Source of the DNA: Alphaproteobacteria bacterium
Lineage (GTDB): Bacteria > Pseudomonadota > Alphaproteobacteria > Micavibrionales > Micavibrionaceae
DNA length: 41,832 bases
Assembly (NCBI GenBank): GCA_023700945.1
Contig: JAMPXY010000007.1
Coordinates: 1-41,832, forward strand
Direction: 5' to 3'
Of the stretch, positions 1-6,935 are shown piece by piece. Both the position numbers and the translations under genes were made by a program. Every line of letters starts with the position of its first letter. Position 1 is the stretch's first letter. A model generated the notes under the pieces. It was not told the origin of the DNA, ran no database searches, and saw only the letters and a list, made by a program, of their open reading frames with translations.

Positions 1-354
1 TGCAGAAACTGCATCCCTGGCTAGCCAGGGATGCAAACAGAGGCTGGATTTTCTCTCAGCCGGTGGCCCAACAAATGGGTGAAGACCACAACGGCCAAAC
101 TGTAACTTAAATTCTGGACTCTAAAATGGGGGTTGACCACACCAATACTTTCGACCTTGTGGTTTTGACCCTGAAAGCTGTCGTCTATATTTATCAAGGG
201 CTCCAGCAATTCTTCGGTGCTACTATGGTGCTACCTTAGAGAGCAGTTTTCGTCAATATAGGGAAATTTTGAGAAGGGTAAAATTGTATTTATCTTATTG
301 ATAAATAATGATAATTAATCTTTATAAATTTTGGTCAATAATACTTAGAATTAA
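1..354. mobile_element. Right terminal segment of an integrated element (partial)
   Basis: This stretch lies immediately left of a truncated tRNA 3' half and has no recognisable gene. It is AT-rich towards its right end (about 240-354) and holds a perfect 26-bp palindrome near the left edge. A 62-codon reading frame on the minus strand (21-209) resembles nothing I know and has no convincing ribosome site. The inference that this is element DNA rests on the tRNA fragment next to it; the body of the element and its integrase would lie outside the window, to the left. Confidence 0.5.
10..35. repeat. Perfect 26-bp palindrome
   Basis: The two 13-base halves, starting TGCATCCCTGGCT, are exact reverse complements with no spacer. 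It could be the stem of a terminator for a gene left of the window or a protein-binding site. Neither flank carries a long T-run, so a simple intrinsic terminator is not clearly supported. Confidence 0.6.
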
Positions 355-399
355 CTCATAACCTGAAGGTCGCAGGTTCAAATCCTGCTCCCGCAACCA
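355..399 (+). pseudogene. 3' half of initiator-type tRNA-Met (CAT), attachment-site remnant
   Basis: The sequence starts inside the anticodon loop (CTCATAA) and continues through the 3' anticodon stem, variable loop, a complete T-arm with GGTTCAAATCC, the acceptor 3' strand and an encoded CCA. It matches the 3' half of bacterial tRNA-fMet as I know it. The bases before it (350-354) cannot form the 5' anticodon stem, and no 5' half lies upstream, so it is not a functional gene. A break inside the anticodon loop is typical of tyrosine-recombinase integration into tRNA genes. The fragment reads to the right and is followed by a terminator, which fits the displaced native 3' end (attR). Confidence 0.8.
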
Positions 400-413
400 A
401 GGAAAATGCAATC

Positions 414-439
414 AAGCCCTTGTTTTACAAGGGCTTTTT
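414..439 (+). terminator. Rho-independent terminator behind the tRNA fragment
   Basis: A 9-bp perfect stem (AAGCCCTTG / CAAGGGCTT) with a 5-base loop is followed by a T-run at 435-439. It sits 15 bases after the CCA of the truncated tRNA, as expected for the original tRNA-Met gene's own terminator. Confidence 0.85.
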
Positions 440-507
440 GCTTATTAGGCTTCTATTTTATACGCCAGATCGTATAAATCCGTTTTATCGGAGATAGCGC
501 ATAATGC

Positions 508-621
508 ATTCCCGAACGGGAATAATTAGGGATTTATGTCCGAATTAGTAGCAATAGTTACCGTACGGGAATAATTATTTACTTTATCGCCGAATCTGGC
601 ATAATATTCCTGAACGGGAAT
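508..621. promoter_or_regulatory. Three probable HipB operators and hipBA promoter
   Basis: Three 16-bp sites related to ATTCCCGAACGGGAAT lie at 508-523, 557-572 and 606-621. The first has perfect 7-bp inverted arms around AA; the second and third each differ from it at one to three positions. Start-to-start spacing is exactly 49 bp both times. A plausible promoter (TTTACT at 578-583, 16-base spacer, CATAAT at 600-605) lies between sites 2 and 3, so site 3 would cover the transcription start. HipB proteins are known to repress their own operons through inverted repeats; assignment of these sites to this HipB is inference from position. Confidence 0.7.
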
Positions 622-633
622 ATTATATAAGCC

Positions 634-864
634 ATGAAACTGACACCTGAACAACTCGGCCAACTGGTCAAACAAACGCGCAAGGCCGTGGGTGTAACCC
701 AGAAAGACTTGGCCCTGACATCGGGCACAGGCCTGCGTTTTATCATAGAGCTGGAAAAGGGCAAGCCCACCTGCCAGATCGGCAAGGTGCTGACGGTTCT
801 GCATACACTGGGGATCAAGCTCTCTTTAAGCACGCCGCCATTAAAAGGGGGCCAAGATGAGTAG
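634..864 (+). CDS. hipB: HipB-like antitoxin, XRE-family DNA-binding protein
   Basis: This 76-residue protein is almost entirely a helix-turn-helix domain of the XRE/HipB type (residues about 5-65), with the pattern QLGQLVKQTRKAVGVTQKDL followed by a second helix region rich in ELEKGKPT. In known systems HipB neutralises HipA and represses the operon. The gene sits directly behind three matching inverted repeats and overlaps hipA by 8 bases, indicating translational coupling. There is no clear Shine-Dalgarno sequence before the ATG. It lies just inside the chromosomal side of the tRNA attachment remnant, a common place for toxin-antitoxin cargo. Confidence 0.85.
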   Translation: MKLTPEQLGQLVKQTRKAVGVTQKDLALTSGTGLRFIIELEKGKPTCQIGKVLTVLHTLGIKLSLSTPPLKGGQDE

Positions 865-2143
865 AGCGCTTGATGTTTATTTGCATACCGATTTTGTCGG
901 CAACCTGATCCAGAACGAACATGGAGAGATGGTTTTCACCTATGCCGAAAGCTGGCTGGGACAGCCCCGCGCCGTGCCGCTCTCGCACTCCCTGCCCTTA
1001 AGGAAAGAGGCCTTCAGTCGGAATGAATGCCGCGGGTTCTTTGCCGGAATTTTGCCGGAAGAAACCAAAAGGGAGCTTGTGGCCCGCAATCTGGGTATCA
1101 GCGCGCGCAATGATTTTGCCATGATTGAACTAATCGGTGGCGAATGCGCGGGGGCTGTCACCTTCATTCCGGCGGGCGAAAAATTACCCGCACAGGACTA
1201 TCAATACAAGCCACTGTCCGAGGGCGATCTGGCCCGCATATTGAAAGAACTTCCCCGCCGCCCCCTGATGGCCGGTGAAGACGGGATCAGGCTTTCCCTA
1301 GCAGGCGCTCAGGATAAAATCGCCGTTCATGTCGCGGGTGACAAAATATCCGTACCGCTGGGCGGTGCGCCCAGTACCCATATTTTGAAGCCCGCAATCG
1401 CCCATTTCGAGGGCGTTGTCTTCAACGAAGCCACCTGCATGAAACTGGCGGCTGCCATCGGCCTTCCCGTGGCTCCGGTAGAAATACGGCATGTCGAGGG
1501 TATAGATTTTCTGCTGGTCGAGCGGTACGACCGTAAAGATTTCCTACTGCCCACCGGGATAGGGTTTTCTTCCCCAACGCTATACCTAGGGAAACAGAGA
1601 ATGCATCAGGAAGATTTCTGTCAGGCGCTTGGTATCGTTTCTGAGAACAAATATCAAAGAGAAGGCGGGCCTTCCCTTAAAAACGGCTTTGAACTGCTCA
1701 GGGATGTATCAACCACACCCGTGATCGACCTGCAAAGATTTTTGGATGCTATAATTTTCAATTTCCTTGTCGGCAACCATGATGCCCATGGCAAGAATTT
1801 CTCCCTGACTGCTGATCAAGGCGGCCTTCTAAATCAGGCCAGCATTCGCCTGGCACCGCTTTATGATATTGTTTGCACGGCGTTCTATCCCGAACTCAGC
1901 CGAAAAATGGCCATGAAGATCGGCGGGGAATACGAATCCTCCAAGATATATCCGCACCATTTTGAAAAAATGGCCGAGGAATGCGGCCTTGCCAAACCCC
2001 TTGTTAAAAAACGTGTGACCGAGCTGGCGGCGGCGATCGTTGCGGCCCTTGATACCATCACCATCCCCCATCCGGTGGCGGATGGGGTCAAAGCCCTGAT
2101 CAGGGAACATAGCCAACGCACGATTGAACTCTTCAGGGATTAG
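857..2143 (+). CDS. hipA: HipA-like serine/threonine kinase toxin
   Basis: The 428-residue length is close to that of E. coli HipA (440). Visible family features are the N-terminal HipA-coupling region (residues 1-105), the SLAGAQDK segment with Ser147 at the position of the autophosphorylated serine, ATP-lysine region HILKPA (Lys178), the catalytic loop VGNHDAHGKNF with Asp309, and the metal-binding LAPLYDIV with Asp337. All key residues are present, so it is probably an active kinase. E. coli HipA phosphorylates glutamyl-tRNA synthetase; the target here is unknown. A strong GGGGG-containing ribosome site lies 5 bases before the ATG, inside hipB. Confidence 0.9.
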   Translation: MSRALDVYLHTDFVGNLIQNEHGEMVFTYAESWLGQPRAVPLSHSLPLRKEAFSRNECRGFFAGILPEETKRELVARNLGISARNDFAMIELIGGECAGAVTFIPAGEKLPAQDYQYKPLSEGDLARILKELPRRPLMAGEDGIRLSLAGAQDKIAVHVAGDKISVPLGGAPSTHILKPAIAHFEGVVFNEATCMKLAAAIGLPVAPVEIRHVEGIDFLLVERYDRKDFLLPTGIGFSSPTLYLGKQRMHQEDFCQALGIVSENKYQREGGPSLKNGFELLRDVSTTPVIDLQRFLDAIIFNFLVGNHDAHGKNFSLTADQGGLLNQASIRLAPLYDIVCTAFYPELSRKMAMKIGGEYESSKIYPHHFEKMAEECGLAKPLVKKRVTELAAAIVAALDTITIPHPVADGVKALIREHSQRTIELFRD

Positions 2144-2257
2144 ACAAAGATGGGTGATTGGATATTCTCGCAATCAATTCCGCTTTTACAAACAGTCTCC
2201 GAAATTTGCTGAAGGGGCTGTGTCTTCACAGAATCGCGCCGGATTTTCTGGAGAAAA

Positions 2258-2333
2258 TGGTGCCTAAGGCCGGAATCGAACCAGCGACACGGCGATTTTC
2301 AGTCGCCTGCTCTACCGACTGAGCTACTTAGGC
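2258..2333 (-). tRNA. tRNA-Phe (anticodon GAA)
   Basis: The minus strand folds into a complete 76-nt cloverleaf. The acceptor stem is GCCTAAG/CTTAGGC, the D-arm TAGCTCAG...GAGCA, the anticodon stem GGCGA/TCGCC with loop CTGAAAA (anticodon GAA), and the T-arm GCTGG/CCGGC around TTCGATT. The CCA end is encoded. Its 3' end faces hipA. No duplicated 3' segment of this tRNA was seen in the window. Confidence 0.95.
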
Positions 2334-2413
2334 ACGCTAAGGATTTCGGTACTGGGGTTATAAGCAATGGCCTGTGGCTTGTCCAGTATGAATTTGGGGC
2401 CGCTTGGGCCTTT

Positions 2414-2938
2414 TCAGGGGCCGCGGAGCCGATGGCGCTTGGGTAATTCCGGGTTATCGGCCGCCAGCCACGACCGGGGACCTGCGGGGGGCGCAGAGCC
2501 GGCGCGGTCGGCTTCCATGCCTTCGCTGATCCAGCGGTGCAGGATGCGGCGGGCGCAGTCCGGGTCATCCGGGGTCAGGACGACATGCAGGGGAAGGGGA
2601 CCGCGCGGCGTTTCCGAGAGTTTGAGGTCGCGACCAAAAAAGATGCGATAAGCCTCCCCGAACGGCAGGGATCCGGCATAATTCAGGTTATAAAAGCTGC
2701 GTTCGCGCAGGGTTGTGGCGGTGGCGGTATGTTGTCCGGGTGCGGTTTCATGACGGCACAGCTTGATCGTTAACGAAACATCCAGCTGGGGATTGATTTG
2801 CAAGGCGTGGCTCACGTGATAAGGCGGTTCGACCAGCCCATCCAGCCCTTGCTCCAGATACCGGGTCAGGTCTTGCCATGCACTGGTAAAGGCGGCCTTG
2901 GTCCCGTTCAGGTCGCTGAAAAGTTCGCTTAACATCAT
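2414..2938 (-). CDS. Hypothetical protein, 174 residues
   Basis: I do not recognise this family. The protein is soluble in appearance, with no signal peptide or membrane segment. It has a helical N-terminus and a central part with alternating hydrophobic residues (LDVSLTIKLCRH, LPLHVVLTPDD) that suggests beta strands; the C-terminus is Pro- and Arg-rich. The ATG at 2938 is preferred because AAGGGG lies 5 bases upstream; an in-frame GTG at 2944 would sit directly on that site. It starts 70 bases after the stop of the RNase E/G gene on the same strand, so the two may be co-transcribed. Confidence 0.6.
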   Translation of the reverse strand: MMLSELFSDLNGTKAAFTSAWQDLTRYLEQGLDGLVEPPYHVSHALQINPQLDVSLTIKLCRHETAPGQHTATATTLRERSFYNLNYAGSLPFGEAYRIFFGRDLKLSETPRGPLPLHVVLTPDDPDCARRILHRWISEGMEADRAGSAPPAGPRSWLAADNPELPKRHRLRGP

Positions 2939-3007
2939 CGACACCCCTTGCTTGTTACCATATTGCAGGTGTGGTTTTATAGCAGGGGGCGGTGGAATGC
3001 AAACTTT

Positions 3008-4234
3008 TCAGGCGATCGCGTTCTGGAAGCGTTCGATCAGCGCCGGGGTGCGGCGGTTCCGGGTAATCTCGAGGAAGCCCAGATTGGTAAAACCATGCAC
3101 CTGTACGGTGCAGGCGTCCTCATTAAAGTAATCGGCCAGCGCAAACAGCAGGGCCTGCTGTTCGGCCTTGTCCTTCATTTTCAGGAAATCAATGACGATC
3201 GCCCCGCCCATATTGCGCAGGCGGATCTGGCGGGCGATTTCTTTACCGGCATCCAGATTGATCGCGAGTTTGCCACGCTTGTCGGCGCCACTGTTGACAT
3301 CAATCGCGGTGAAGGCCGCAGCCTCTTGCATGATGATAACGCCGCCTTCTTTTAATACGGCATAGGGCTGGAACAGTTCTTCTACCTGCCCGATCAGATC
3401 ATGAAATTCAAACAGGCCCAAATCCTGATCGTCAATTTCAACCGGCTGAATCTTGGTTACCAGATCGGGGGCATACACTTCACACCATTCCTCCACCAGC
3501 TGGAAATGATCCATCGTGGTGACTTCGATCGACTGGATTTCACGGTTGGCGTGGTCGCCCAGCATACGCTGGATGGCATCGGGCCCCAGCATGATCAGCG
3601 AGGGATCATCACCTTCGAAATAGGTTTGCACCTGTTTCCAGGTTTCAGCCAGAATTTTGGACTCGCGCACCAGAATGTCGGTTTGGGTGTCGGCGGCCGC
3701 AGCCCTGAGGATGCAGCCCTGCACGCCTTTCATTTCGTCAAGCATGGTCATCAGCTGCTTGCGTAATTTCTTGTCGCGGATGCGGCGGGACAGCTGGTTG
3801 GCGGGTTCCATCGGCGTAAAGATGGCATAACGGCCGGGCAAGTTGATATTCATGCTGATGCGGGGATTTTTATCCTCGCGCACACGCTGGCCGCTTTCTT
3901 CATCGATCCGAGGCAGATAGCCTTCCTTGGCCTGTACGGCGATCATCTCTCCCGGCTGGATCAATTTGCCAATCGCAACATCGCCGCCTTTTTTGAAGCT
4001 GCCGTCTTTCTGGCGGATCCGGACATCGGCATTATGCAGCAGGCCGATATTATCGCCGTCCAGATTGACATAGGCGGCATCCAAAGATGTGTCGATCCGG
4101 GCGACTTTGGCCCAGTAAATCGAACCCCAGCGCACTTCTTCGTTGACGGGATCGACTTCAAGTCCATCCAGACGTCCTTTTTCGGTTGCTGCCGCCCACA
4201 GGCTGCCATCCATTTCTTCGATCAGAACGTGCAG
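3008..4234 (-). CDS. Ribonuclease E/G family protein, short form, probable CTG start
   Basis: The protein has an S1-like N-terminus (WGSIYWAKVARID...AAYVNLD), the RNase H-like core and the catalytic DNase I-like part. Numbered from the internal ATG, the two metal-binding aspartates are Asp305 in TAIDVNSG and Asp342 in IVIDFLKM. It ends soon after HGFTNLGFLEITR and lacks the CPxCxG zinc-link that makes RNase E and G tetramers, as in short alphaproteobacterial paralogues. The first ATG (4213) has no ribosome site. A CTG at 4234 has AGGAG six bases upstream and an in-frame stop just before it, and adds LHVLIEE, so I place the start there. Family members process rRNA and degrade mRNA. It lies alone, without maf or yacG beside it. 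Confidence 0.8.
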   Translation of the reverse strand: MHVLIEEMDGSLWAAATEKGRLDGLEVDPVNEEVRWGSIYWAKVARIDTSLDAAYVNLDGDNIGLLHNADVRIRQKDGSFKKGGDVAIGKLIQPGEMIAVQAKEGYLPRIDEESGQRVREDKNPRISMNINLPGRYAIFTPMEPANQLSRRIRDKKLRKQLMTMLDEMKGVQGCILRAAAADTQTDILVRESKILAETWKQVQTYFEGDDPSLIMLGPDAIQRMLGDHANREIQSIEVTTMDHFQLVEEWCEVYAPDLVTKIQPVEIDDQDLGLFEFHDLIGQVEELFQPYAVLKEGGVIIMQEAAAFTAIDVNSGADKRGKLAINLDAGKEIARQIRLRNMGGAIVIDFLKMKDKAEQQALLFALADYFNEDACTVQVHGFTNLGFLEITRNRRTPALIERFQNAIA

Positions 4235-4355
4235 GGTAAACTCCTAACGCAAGTGATTTTAGTTCATGATATTGATTTTATCCGTCTTGTCCATGAGGTA
4301 TCGTCCGACGGCGCGGCGCGCGGTCTTTATCGCCTGATTTTTTGAAGAGCAAGGC

Positions 4356-5075
4356 TTATTGCAGGCCGGGGGCCGGTTTAGGCGCGGGCTGCGGGCAATC
4401 CAGAATGACCTGATTCCCCACCCGGGTACGGGTGCAGCCAGTAGTAGTGCGTGTGCTGAGGGCTGTACCTGGAATGCTGGCGGGGCTGCCGCCGTCTTGC
4501 GCATGGCTGTTGGCCCATTCGCGGGCGGCGGCTTCTTGTTGCAGTGTGCCGGGCGTGATCAGCTTGGCTATCGTGGTCAGCTTGATGCCTTGGGCCTTGA
4601 GAAGATCGTCAACGCCTTTAAGGACGTCCGGGGGCGAGGCTGCATATATCTGCAGGCCGACGTAGCGGCTGGTTTCATTTTGTGCGGTCAGCAGGCCGAC
4701 CAGTGTTTCTGGCGCAACACGAATTCTTTCTTTGCCGCCGACGCGTTTTTCCAGTTGGGCGCGCGCTGCGGGGTTTAACTCAAGGCTGAGCAGCATACCC
4801 AGCGCATTACCCACCGGGTCATGAGGTTTCAGCAGCAGGGTTTCGGCGCGGCTGATATCGGCTTCCTGGGTCATGCGTTCCTTCTGGTAGGTCGCACATT
4901 TTTCATCAAAACTGACAGTGCGTACCCCGACACCCATCACCGAAACGCCGCCGCCGCCCATGCAGCTTTCCGGGCGTGGTTGGACGACGGTGGCACAGCC
5001 GGAGAGCAGAAGGGCTGTGGTGAGCGCCCCGGCAGTCGCCGCGGCGCGGAAATAAGGTTGCAGCGAGATAGACAT
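4356..5075 (-). CDS. Putative lipoprotein, 239 residues
   Basis: The N-terminus is a lipoprotein signal: a charged start, a hydrophobic stretch and the lipobox LLSGC at about residues 22-26. A Gly-rich region (GGGGVSVMGVG) follows, then a helical middle that includes QEADISRAETLLL, and a Pro-rich C-terminus with two more cysteines. I do not recognise a family. An in-frame GTG lies three codons upstream, but the ATG at 5075 has CAGGTG eight bases before it and is preferred. It lies downstream of the Asn/Gln-rich secreted protein on the same strand, separated by that gene's terminator, so it probably has its own promoter at about 5085-5160. Confidence 0.7.
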   Translation of the reverse strand: MSISLQPYFRAAATAGALTTALLLSGCATVVQPRPESCMGGGGVSVMGVGVRTVSFDEKCATYQKERMTQEADISRAETLLLKPHDPVGNALGMLLSLELNPAARAQLEKRVGGKERIRVAPETLVGLLTAQNETSRYVGLQIYAASPPDVLKGVDDLLKAQGIKLTTIAKLITPGTLQQEAAAREWANSHAQDGGSPASIPGTALSTRTTTGCTRTRVGNQVILDCPQPAPKPAPGLQ

Positions 5076-5160
5076 ACGTAACACACCTGTTTTTATAAGT
5101 TGGCCCTGACACTACATAAAATTCATGATTATGTCAATCAAATAACCGGAGACGGCTTTT

Positions 5161-5200
5161 AAAAAAAACCCCGGAAGCTGTGAGCTGCCGGGGGTTTTAA
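5161..5200 (-). terminator. Terminator after the Asn/Gln-rich protein gene
   Basis: On the minus strand an AACCCCCGGCAGCT arm pairs with AGCTTCCGGGGTT and is followed by a run of T. It lies 16 bases after the stop codon of the 5216-6415 gene. Confidence 0.85.
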
Positions 5201-5215
5201 AGGGGATAATAGAGC

Positions 5216-6415
5216 TTAAGGCTTCACGCCGTGGGCTTTCAGGGCGGCATCTACCTGAGCCTTGCACGTGCCATCATTCGCAACCGGGGCCGGGGCTGCG
5301 GCTTTCGGGGCGCTGCTGCGGGTGGCCGGACGTTGGCTCATGGCCTTGGCGTATTCAACGAACTGGGCGATCACGGCGCTGCAGTCAGCAGCCGGAGCGA
5401 CCTGCGCCGGGGCGGTCACGGTGACCACAGCCGGCTTGGGCTGTCTGACCACCAGATTAAAGCCGCCTAGTTTGTGCCATTCGCCTTTGCTGACTTCAAC
5501 TGGTTGACCGTCTTTGGCCATTTCGTTGATGCGGGTCTCGAGGGCTGCTGAGGCGTTGTCATAGGCACCGCTGTTCTGGCGGGCTTGTTCGTGGGCCAAA
5601 GCGCGATCCAGCGGATCATCCGAGCGGCGCAGGTTGCTTTCACGATCGGCATCAGCGGCTTTCTCGAGGCGTTGCAGTTCATGTGCAGCGCATTCCTTGC
5701 TCCAGCCATTGTTGAAGGCGACACTGCCGCCCACGTTGGTGTCGAGCGTGCCCACACCGAGCGAAATCGAAACGCCGGTTTTGCAGCTGCCATCACCGAT
5801 CACGGCGGCGGCATCCGGGGCAGCGCGGTTAGCGGCGGCCTTGTAAACGCTGTTGAAGTTCACATTGTTGCCGGAAGCTTGTGCCGCCGAGTTGTTTTGT
5901 GAACTATCGACAACGGTTTGCTGTGTGCGCGAGTTATCAACCACCGTCTGTTCGGTACGGGAATTGTCCGTAACGGTTTGCTCGGTGCGTGAATTATCGG
6001 TGACATGGGTCGGACCCGTGGTGACGTTGGTTGGACCTGTGGTGACGTTTGTCGGGCCAGTGTGAACGCCTACATTGGTCGGGCCGGTATGAACGCCTAC
6101 CTGCGTGGTGTTGTGAACACCCACACCGACACCCACACCAACATTCTGTTGGTTGGTTTGCTGTTGCTGGTTAGTCTGTTGCTGCTGCTGGGTTTGCTGC
6201 TGCTGCTGATTTTGTTGCTGATTGTTGTGGTTGTTATTGTTGTTATTGTTGTGGTTGTTATTGTTTTGGGGCGGCTGAGGCTGTGGTGTCGGGCACTGGC
6301 CATGCGGATTGGAAGGTGTTTCCGGGCACAGCGGACGGTTGCCGGTGGCTTCGGCGACAGCCGGAACCAGCAAGGTGCTGGCGGACAAAACAAGTGCAGA
6401 CAGTAGTTTTTTCAT
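5216..6415 (-). CDS. Secreted protein with Asn/Gln-rich prion-like tract and tandem repeats
   Basis: The 399-residue protein starts with a clear signal peptide (MKKLLSALVLSASTLL...AEA). A low-complexity tract of about 45 residues made almost only of Asn, Gln, His and Thr follows at roughly residues 50-95. Next comes VGVGVGVGV and short tandem repeats: VGVHTGPTN twice, VTTGPT(N/H) three times, then four 10-residue copies close to TDNSRTEQTV. The C-terminal half looks globular, with cysteines at about five positions and a charged helix (ELQRLEKAADADRESNLRR). ATG 6415 is preferred to an upstream frame extension because AAAGGGTG lies before it and the signal peptide starts there. Function is unknown; a surface or matrix role is a guess. 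Confidence 0.75.
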   Translation of the reverse strand: MKKLLSALVLSASTLLVPAVAEATGNRPLCPETPSNPHGQCPTPQPQPPQNNNNHNNNNNNNHNNQQQNQQQQQTQQQQQTNQQQQTNQQNVGVGVGVGVHNTTQVGVHTGPTNVGVHTGPTNVTTGPTNVTTGPTHVTDNSRTEQTVTDNSRTEQTVVDNSRTQQTVVDSSQNNSAAQASGNNVNFNSVYKAAANRAAPDAAAVIGDGSCKTGVSISLGVGTLDTNVGGSVAFNNGWSKECAAHELQRLEKAADADRESNLRRSDDPLDRALAHEQARQNSGAYDNASAALETRINEMAKDGQPVEVSKGEWHKLGGFNLVVRQPKPAVVTVTAPAQVAPAADCSAVIAQFVEYAKAMSQRPATRSSAPKAAAPAPVANDGTCKAQVDAALKAHGVKP

Positions 6416-6935
6416 GATGAGAACACCCTTTAGCGTTAGTTCAGTGATTTGAAATCGCCCGGACAATGCCTGAAGATGGTCTTTTATGTCAAGAAAAATG
6501 AAAATGGAAAATAACCATCAAATTCAGCCCTATCGAAGTTTTAACTATTAAAATCAGAAGTGCGTGCAATTTTTTTTGCATAATCTGAGTTTATCCTGTA
6601 AAACTCCCGGCCAATGATCGTAGATATGGATATTATCATGACCGGTGCCGGGCAGATTGTCCTGGTGGTTCCCGGGGAGATCCCCGGGGGCAGGTTGGCG
6701 CTGCGTATCGGGGCCACAGGCGTCACGCTGGCGGCGGACGGTCAGGTTTTCGTTGCCGTTGATGATATCGATAGCATGACGATTGATGCTTTGGCCGGGC
6801 AAACAAAAATTGACCTGATCGCTGTGCCGGATGCTGATCATCCCCCTGCCGGGATTACGCATCAGGCCACTGTCAGAGATGACCGCCCAAGCAGATAATA
6901 TAGAGAAGATCAATAAATAGAGGAATTGTGTAAGA
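6416..6935. other. Intergenic stretch between divergent genes, with two overlapping unresolved frames
   Basis: The part nearest the secreted-protein gene (6470-6605) is AT-rich and probably holds its promoter. The rest (6614-6898) is open on both strands. The plus frame gives a 94-residue peptide with a coding-like excess of G at codon position 1 but no ribosome site. The minus frame (6554-6958, GTG start) gives 134 residues with a signal-peptide-like stretch (FLYLLIFSILSAWA), but it starts inside the LysM gene. I cannot decide whether either is real and recognise neither. Confidence 0.4.

Noticed and set aside
21-209. 62-residue minus-strand frame near the left edge
   Set aside because: No ribosome site, no recognisable family, and it includes the 26-bp palindrome.
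400-2257. hipBA as a separate island between two tRNA 3' ends
   Set aside because: The tRNA-Phe 3' end faces hipA, but no duplicated tRNA-Phe segment or integrase lies between; insertion at tRNA-Phe is unsupported.
5853-6406. Plus-strand frames over the repeat-rich protein, hydrophobic poly-Leu/Val in appearance
   Set aside because: They are the antisense of the Asn/Gln tract and repeats; the minus frame has the signal peptide, ribosome site and terminator.
6614-6898. Thermonuclease-like reading of the intergenic frames
   Set aside because: A loose resemblance to the VDGDT region needed frameshifts and lacked the catalytic residues.
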